This document shows positions 42,305 to 46,180 of a DNA stretch of 46,180 nt, piece after piece. The notes below the pieces were generated by a model. It saw only the letters and a list, made by a program, of their open reading frames with translations. It was not told the origin of the DNA and made no database searches. A program made the translations under genes and the position numbers. How positions within the stretch are numbered: position 1 is the first letter of the stretch; every line of letters starts with the position of its first letter. This DNA comes from Candidatus Latescibacterota bacterium. Its GTDB lineage: Bacteria; Latescibacterota; UBA2968; GCA-2709665. The stretch is taken from contig JAAXHE010000107.1 of NCBI GenBank assembly GCA_012271065.1, positions 1 through 46,180 of the forward strand, written 5' to 3'.

Positions 42305-43414
42305 TCACTGCACGGGGCGAACGGTCACATGCGTTGCGGCGCCCAGGCGGTTCATGTCTTCCACGACGATTGAATCCCCCTCCTCGAGGCCCGCTTCAAC
42401 GGCGACGTGGGCGCCGAAGGTCTCCCGCGTTTCCACCTCGGTGAGCCGCGCAATGCCGTCTCCTATGCGATAGACGTACTCTTTGCCGTCCCTGGCGACC
42501 ACAGCGTTTCCGGGAACGACGAACTGAAGACCTGAACCCCCCAGAATCACCCGGCAACGGGCCGCCATTCCCGCACGAATCGTCGTGCCGGGCGTATTCG
42601 GCAGGTGGACTTCCACGGGAAACGCGCCTGTATCTTCCTCGGCCTGGGGGGAAACGTAACGGACGTGCCCATCGAAGGTCCGGCCTCCCAGCGCGTCGAC
42701 GGTTATGCGTACTGACCCGCCCGGCGTTACCCGGCCGATGGCCGGCTGAGGGATGCCGAGCTTGATCTTCATCGTTGTCAGATCGACCACCCGGTACGCT
42801 GCCTTGCCAACCGACATCATCGCGCCCAGTTCGATGTGCTTCCTGGATACCCATCCGTCGATCGGGCTGGTCAGCCGCGTGTCTTCAAATCCCTTCCGGG
42901 CGCGGCTCAGCTCCGCCTGGTTCGATTTCAGTTCGGCTTCCGCGGATTTGACGGCAAACCGGGACGTCTCGAATGCCAGCCTGGAAATATCCCCCGAGTC
43001 GAGGAGTTGACGGTCGCTCTCGAAATTCAGCCGCGCGATCTTCAGCTTGTTCCGTGCGGAGAGGACCTGCGCCTTCGCGTGTTCCAGCCGGCTTGCAGCC
43101 ACGCGGTCGTCGATCACCGCGAGAGTATCGCCCGCCGTCACGCGATGCCCGACCGCAGCCGGTACGCGTATCAACCGGCCGCCGGCCTCCGCAACCACGT
43201 CCACCGCCCGGTGCGGCGCGATCACGCCGGTGACCTCAACGGCCTCTTCAACGTGTTCTTGCTGTACAACCCTGGCCCTGACCGGGACCGCCCGCACCGT
43301 ATCCACGCCGGGGTCGGCTGTTACGCCGGAATCGGCGTCCTCCTGCGGCGCGCACGAAATCACGCATAAGCTAAGCGCGAGTCCGGCGCAGATGACTACA
43401 TCCTTGTATTTCAT
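42305..43414 (-). CDS. RND efflux periplasmic adaptor (membrane fusion lipoprotein)
   Basis: A 369-residue MFP. The signal sequence ends in a lipobox-like VISC, so Cys21 is probably lipid-modified, anchoring it to the membrane. It has a lipoyl-like half (VVAEAGGRLIRVPAAVGHRVTAGDTLAVI), a coiled-coil hairpin (~100-150) and a second lipoyl half (GFEDTRLTSPIDGWVSRKHIELG), then a beta-barrel. It bridges the RND pump to the outer-membrane channel. Start and the channel gene's stop overlap as ATGA, so translation is coupled. Confidence 0.92.
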   Translation of the reverse strand: MKYKDVVICAGLALSLCVISCAPQEDADSGVTADPGVDTVRAVPVRARVVQQEHVEEAVEVTGVIAPHRAVDVVAEAGGRLIRVPAAVGHRVTAGDTLAVIDDRVAASRLEHAKAQVLSARNKLKIARLNFESDRQLLDSGDISRLAFETSRFAVKSAEAELKSNQAELSRARKGFEDTRLTSPIDGWVSRKHIELGAMMSVGKAAYRVVDLTTMKIKLGIPQPAIGRVTPGGSVRITVDALGGRTFDGHVRYVSPQAEEDTGAFPVEVHLPNTPGTTIRAGMAARCRVILGGSGLQFVVPGNAVVARDGKEYVYRIGDGIARLTEVETRETFGAHVAVEAGLEEGDSIVVEDMNRLGAATHVTVRPVQ

Positions 43415-44823
43415 TCTGACTCCACGATTTCCTCGACCAGATCGTCGAGGCCGCCCATCAGGTAGCTCAGCTCGATCACCGCCGAGGTGAGGTCGAATTG
43501 TGTTGTAATCTCCAGCAATCTGGCGTTCTGAAGGTTCAGCTTCGCGTCGATGACGTCCAGGTTCGATACCCGACCCATTTCTTTTTCACGGGAGACGATC
43601 CTGTAGTTGTTCTCGTTGAAGTCCAGGCTGGTCCTGATCAGCTCACGCTGGGTCTTAAGGTTGACGATCCGGTTGACCGTCTCGCCGAGCGTCTGCCGCG
43701 TTTCGTCGATCAGGTCGGAGAAGCGCGTATCCTGAGCGCGGTAACTGAATTGCGCGGACTTCAGTCGCGACAGATTGCGGAACCCTGTGAACAGCGGCAC
43801 CGAAAGATTGAGCATGACCGTCGAGGGTCTGTATTCGTCCAGCGCCGGCGTATCGTTTCTCCGCCAGGCCGTGGAATAGCTGAGAGAGACGTCCGGCAGA
43901 TAGCTCGAATATTGCCCTCGGTAGACAAGGCGGCTGCGTTCGCGGTCCTGTTCGGCGGCCGCAAGCATGGCGTTTCCGTCCACCAGCGTGCGGCTGTCGA
44001 CGCCCGCAAGTTTCCGGATTTCCGCTTCGGACAGGCCGGCCACCCGCGTTACCTCCGCCTCGAGCCGGTCCGGGACCCGGTCTGCCAGCGCATCGGCGTG
44101 CAGCGTTCGGAGGTTGAGCAGCCGGCGCAGGCGGACCGTCGCATCGCGCAACGCGGACTCGCCCGCGGCCACGCTGCTCTTCTGCCCCTGGTGTTCCACC
44201 TGCCACCGCAGCAGGTCCAGCTTCGAATATCTGCCCGCGCGGTGCATTCTTTCGGCCTTCTCCACGTTCAGCCCGGTGAGGACGAGGAACTCACGCTGCA
44301 GACTTAGCATCGCGCCGCGTTTCAACACTTCCAGGTACCCGGAAGTGACCTGGAGCAGGATCCGGTCCCGTATGGCCTCCCGGGTCCGTTCAGCCGCGGC
44401 TTGTCCGGTGGTTGCAACGGAAAGGCCGTTGATCAGTTCGGCGTCGAAGATCGGAATATGCGCCTGGAACGAAGAGTAATAGGAGGTGCGGAACGCCACT
44501 CGCGGTACCGGGATCTCGGGAGGGAAATACCTGGAAAAGTCCCGCTCCGCCAGCGTCTGCTCGTCAATCCGCGTCACCTCCGTGTTGAAGCTGACCCGTG
44601 GCGCGAACTGCGACCAGGCGTTCCGGCGGTCCCAGTTCGCCTTTTCCGCCGCGAACCCGGCGGCCTGCAGCTGGCGGTTGCTGGAGAGGGCCTGCCTCAG
44701 GCACGCCTCCAGGGTCAACCGGGATCCATCCGCGGCACTCGCTTCGGAGGGAATGGCAGACAGACACAGAACAGCGCCCAATACGATGAAGGCACAAGGA
44801 CGGAGGTCAAAAACACATTTCAT
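43411..44823 (-). CDS. TolC-family outer-membrane efflux channel
   Basis: A 470-residue OMF. The second ATG at 44823 is preferred because GGAG ends 6 nt upstream; the first ATG at 44835 has no clear site. A signal peptide occupies about 1-31 (cleavage near ASAAD). The two repeated halves each contain long coiled-coil helices, with LTLEACLRQALSSNRQL at the start and LDVIDAKLNLQNARLLEITTQFDL before the end, the latter being the conserved region of the second half. It is first in the efflux operon and should form the trimeric exit duct for the adaptor and pump. No local regulator gene is seen. Confidence 0.92.
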   Translation of the reverse strand: MKCVFDLRPCAFIVLGAVLCLSAIPSEASAADGSRLTLEACLRQALSSNRQLQAAGFAAEKANWDRRNAWSQFAPRVSFNTEVTRIDEQTLAERDFSRYFPPEIPVPRVAFRTSYYSSFQAHIPIFDAELINGLSVATTGQAAAERTREAIRDRILLQVTSGYLEVLKRGAMLSLQREFLVLTGLNVEKAERMHRAGRYSKLDLLRWQVEHQGQKSSVAAGESALRDATVRLRRLLNLRTLHADALADRVPDRLEAEVTRVAGLSEAEIRKLAGVDSRTLVDGNAMLAAAEQDRERSRLVYRGQYSSYLPDVSLSYSTAWRRNDTPALDEYRPSTVMLNLSVPLFTGFRNLSRLKSAQFSYRAQDTRFSDLIDETRQTLGETVNRIVNLKTQRELIRTSLDFNENNYRIVSREKEMGRVSNLDVIDAKLNLQNARLLEITTQFDLTSAVIELSYLMGGLDDLVEEIVESE

Positions 44824-44881
44824 ATAGGACTCCATTAGAGAATCAACTGCTGAAGGGGCCTGAATGGAATAGCCCTTCCAC

Positions 44882-45005
44882 CATTACTCCCCCCTTGGGG
44901 GGAGTCGCAGAAGCCGAGCCGGTCCCTGAGCCGTGTCCTGAGCTTGCTTGCATTGAGCTTGTCGAAGGGGCCCGGCGACGGTTGATGCGGTGGGGGGTGT
45001 CAATG
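44882..45005. repeat. MITE-like element with imperfect terminal inverted repeats
   Basis: CATTACTCCCCCC at 44882-44894 matches the complement of GGGGGGTGTCAATG at 44992-45005 with a small mismatch/indel. Together they delimit 124 nt without coding potential. Inside, next to the left end, is a 9-bp hairpin (44886-44894 with 44897-44905), and there are three related CTGAGC/TTGAGC-type stretches, the last TTGAGCTTGTCGAAGGGG. It lies between the TolC gene and the DUF2283 gene. Copy number elsewhere in the genome is unknown. Confidence 0.4.
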
Positions 45006-45034
45006 CCTTACCGAATGCGGTCAGCGTACAGCCG

Positions 45035-45250
45035 TCAGCCCATCTTGTAAGCGCGCACAGGCAGCGCCTCCGTCTCAAGTGTCGAAAGATCAAGACGCCT
45101 GGAAGCCGCGTCGATGTCGAAGCCTACGACGTCCCCGTTGGCGTCGAGATCGACATTCAGCCCGTTAGCGACTTCTCGGGTTTCCGTGCCCGGACCGGAT
45201 TTGAACTCGACATACAGGCTATCGGTTTCGGGATAATAGTGGAGTTTCAT
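45035..45250 (-). CDS. DUF2283 small protein (putative antitoxin-like partner)
   Basis: A 71-residue protein. MKLHYYPETDSLYVEFK followed by the NGLNVDLDANGDVVGFDIDAAS region is the full DUF2283 signature. This family is short and often the second gene of a two-gene unit. The start overlaps the upstream gene's stop in ATGA (45247-45250), so it is coupled. Function experimentally unsettled; the toxin-antitoxin role is an inference from arrangement. Confidence 0.8.
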   Translation of the reverse strand: MKLHYYPETDSLYVEFKSGPGTETREVANGLNVDLDANGDVVGFDIDAASRRLDLSTLETEALPVRAYKMG

Positions 45251-45498
45251 GGCGTTTCCTTTCGAAAACCGCGATCAAAGAAAGCGTTGTGGATTGTTTC
45301 ACCATCTTCCAACGTTACGACTCGCAGAATGCGCGGCACGTCATCCACTGGGTGGGAGACTTCGCCCCAGAAGCGTATACGACCGTCCGGCTGTCTTTCG
45401 CGTCGAAGTGGGGAGGCGATGACGTCAACGCACCAGTTAGGATTGATATAAGGGCGCTTTCGCAGCACCTGCTCCTCAAAGTAACGCGTCGTCTTCAT
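45247..45498 (-). CDS. small basic protein paired with DUF2283 (putative toxin-like)
   Basis: An 83-residue protein with the pattern YFEEQVLRKRPYINP, then WCVDVIASP, QPDGRIRFWG and VVTLEDGETIHNAFFDRGF. I recognise this as a common accessory family found upstream of DUF2283, with a DUF4258-like strand-rich body resembling RelE/BrnT-fold toxins. ATG 45498 has only a weak CGGA site. It shares 4 nt with the DUF2283 gene. Whether it is a nuclease toxin is inference. Confidence 0.72.
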   Translation of the reverse strand: MKTTRYFEEQVLRKRPYINPNWCVDVIASPLRRERQPDGRIRFWGEVSHPVDDVPRILRVVTLEDGETIHNAFFDRGFRKETP

Positions 45499-45721
45499 TC
45501 CGTTTATCCGAATATAGGCGTCAGTTCACACCGTCAGCAAGTCCGAGTGATCGCATCCAGTCTCTCTGTGTTTACTGTGCTTTTTGTGGCCATTGTCCTG
45601 CTCTTCCGGTTTACGGCAAAAAAACACTGATCACAAAAGGCACAAGAGGTCACACCTGCCCGAAATCGGCTTCGTTCCCGGTAGGCAGACCACCGGTGTG
45701 TCGACAAGAGCTTTCCAGTGT

Positions 45722-45790
45722 GCGTCCATCTGTCGGTTTCATTGGCGTCCAATTGTCGATTAACTATGCGTCCATTTGTTGGTTTGATGT
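45722..45790. repeat. three phased 23-bp degenerate direct repeats
   Basis: Units start at exactly 23-nt steps: 45722 (GCGTCCATCTGTCGGTTTC), 45745 (GCGTCCAATTGTCGATTAA) and 45768 (GCGTCCATTTGTTGGTTTG). A TGTCGACA palindrome at 45699-45706 lies 15 nt before the first unit. The pattern resembles terminal repeat arrays bound by Tn7/Tn5053/Mu-type transposases, or iterons. The surrounding gap 45499-45803 has no credible gene; a 72-residue minus-strand frame there runs through the repeats and is not called. Confidence 0.6.
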
Positions 45791-45803
45791 GCTTGGCCAG
45801 TCC

Positions 45804-46180
45804 CTACCGCTCCCACAATTCGCACAGCGGTACCGCGAGCATGCGCTTGTCCGCAAGCGGGAGACGATCGCGGCCGGCATAGAGCAGCACGCCGGACTCG
45901 AAATCCTCGCCGCAGCGATCCGCGAGCCGCACAAGCCCCTTCCCGTCTCCGGGGGCGAGCGTACGGGCGGCTTTGACTTCAATGCCCCAGGTCTTTTGAC
46001 CCCGGGTAATGACGATATCGACTTCCACCCGATCCTTGTCTCTATAATGCCAGAAACGCAAATCCGGTTCCGTCCATGTGGACTGGGCAATGAGTTGCTG
46101 CACCACAAAGGACTCCAACAGATGTCCCATGCGGTCCCTCCTGCCGAGCCAGTCGTACGCGGTCAGGTCGGCGAGGGTTG
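45804..46180 (-). CDS. DUF4143-containing ATPase, C-terminal part (runs off the window)
   Basis: The frame stays open to the right window edge, encoding at least 125 residues; the nominal ATG at 46130 is internal because upstream codons (TLADLTAYDWLGRRDR) are in frame and family-like. GHLLESFVVQQL, then FWHYRDKDRVEVDIVI and WGIEVKAAR give the DUF4143 nuclease-like core (Asp and Glu-x-Lys). The N-terminal AAA+ half should lie outside the window. It is a different protein from the ATPase at 3.7-4.9 kb. The 23-bp repeat array lies immediately downstream of its stop. Confidence 0.82.
   Translation of the reverse strand, partial: TLADLTAYDWLGRRDRMGHLLESFVVQQLIAQSTWTEPDLRFWHYRDKDRVEVDIVITRGQKTWGIEVKAARTLAPGDGKGLVRLADRCGEDFESGVLLYAGRDRLPLADKRMLAVPLCELWER

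Noticed and set aside
44905..44990. Possible short CRISPR-like repetition of CTGAGC stretches
   Set aside because: Copies are degenerate, unevenly spaced and lie inside the MITE-like element, so they are treated as internal parts of it.
1..46180. CRISPR array, tRNA or rRNA genes
   Set aside because: No regularly spaced identical repeats with unique spacers, no cloverleaf with a CCA-type end and no rRNA-like segment was recognised by reading; a covariance-model scan would settle short RNAs.

Overview
The window is 46 kb of bacterial chromosome, probably from an uncultured, metabolically versatile Gram-negative lineage. Most of it is GC-rich and densely coded. It carries three phytanoyl-CoA dioxygenase (PhyH) genes, several sugar-modifying enzymes (Gfo/Idh oxidoreductase, TIM-barrel sugar isomerase, ROK kinase, DegT-fold enzymes), a full RND/TolC efflux operon and a secreted protein with a T9SS/FlgD-type sorting tail. 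That mixture recalls Latescibacterota or Poribacteria-type genomes. The assignment is inference from gene content; the window holds no rRNA or other phylogenetic marker.

Layout. Positions 1-3.4 kb form a visibly AT-rich operon of four small exported proteins (sorting-tail protein, CBM9-like protein, M15 peptidase, helical-repeat protein), closed by a hairpin. Composition changes sharply at about 3.4-3.5 kb, exactly where a small antitoxin gene is truncated behind an AAA+/DUF4143 ATPase (3.5-4.9 kb, minus). From 5.4 to 11.1 kb runs a plus-strand series: ABC exporter ATPase and permease, sugar isomerase, ROK kinase, DNA glycosylase, Gfo/Idh dehydrogenase. A convergent PhyH gene follows. At 12.1-13.4 kb lie a B12-binding mutase subunit and the MeaB chaperone GTPase. 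At 13.6-16.0 kb is a XamI-type restriction-modification pair whose nuclease looks damaged. At 16.2-19.4 kb is a glycan cassette: GDP-fucose/colitose synthase-like reductase, a DegT-fold enzyme with His in place of the PLP lysine, and a glycosyltransferase.

At 19.5-27.5 kb there is a dicarboxylate theme: a LysR regulator divergent from fumC, then a minus-strand frdABCD operon with a near-consensus promoter. A MerC-like protein and a trypsin-fold protein lacking two triad residues lie between them. With MeaB and the B12 subunit, these suggest fumarate/succinate/methylmalonyl-CoA metabolism. From 27.7 to 32.6 kb come a D-threonine-aldolase-like PLP enzyme, a polysaccharide deacetylase, an epimerase and a normal (Lys-containing) DegT aminotransferase. 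At 32.9-36.9 kb are a two-domain M16 peptidase and a zinc-less MDR dehydrogenase. From 44.8 down to 37.0 kb, minus strand, come an OMF-MFP-RND efflux operon and two tandem PhyH genes. The right edge (44.8-46.2 kb) is accessory DNA: a MITE-like element, a two-gene toxin-antitoxin-like pair with a DUF2283 protein, three exactly phased 23-bp direct repeats resembling transposase-binding repeats, and a second DUF4143 ATPase running off the window.

Most unusual observations: the exported cassette at a composition break, the decayed restriction enzyme beside an intact methyltransferase, the His-type DegT enzyme beside a GDP-fucose-synthase homologue, the pseudoprotease, and the 23-bp repeat array at the right edge. 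No tRNA, rRNA or CRISPR array was seen.
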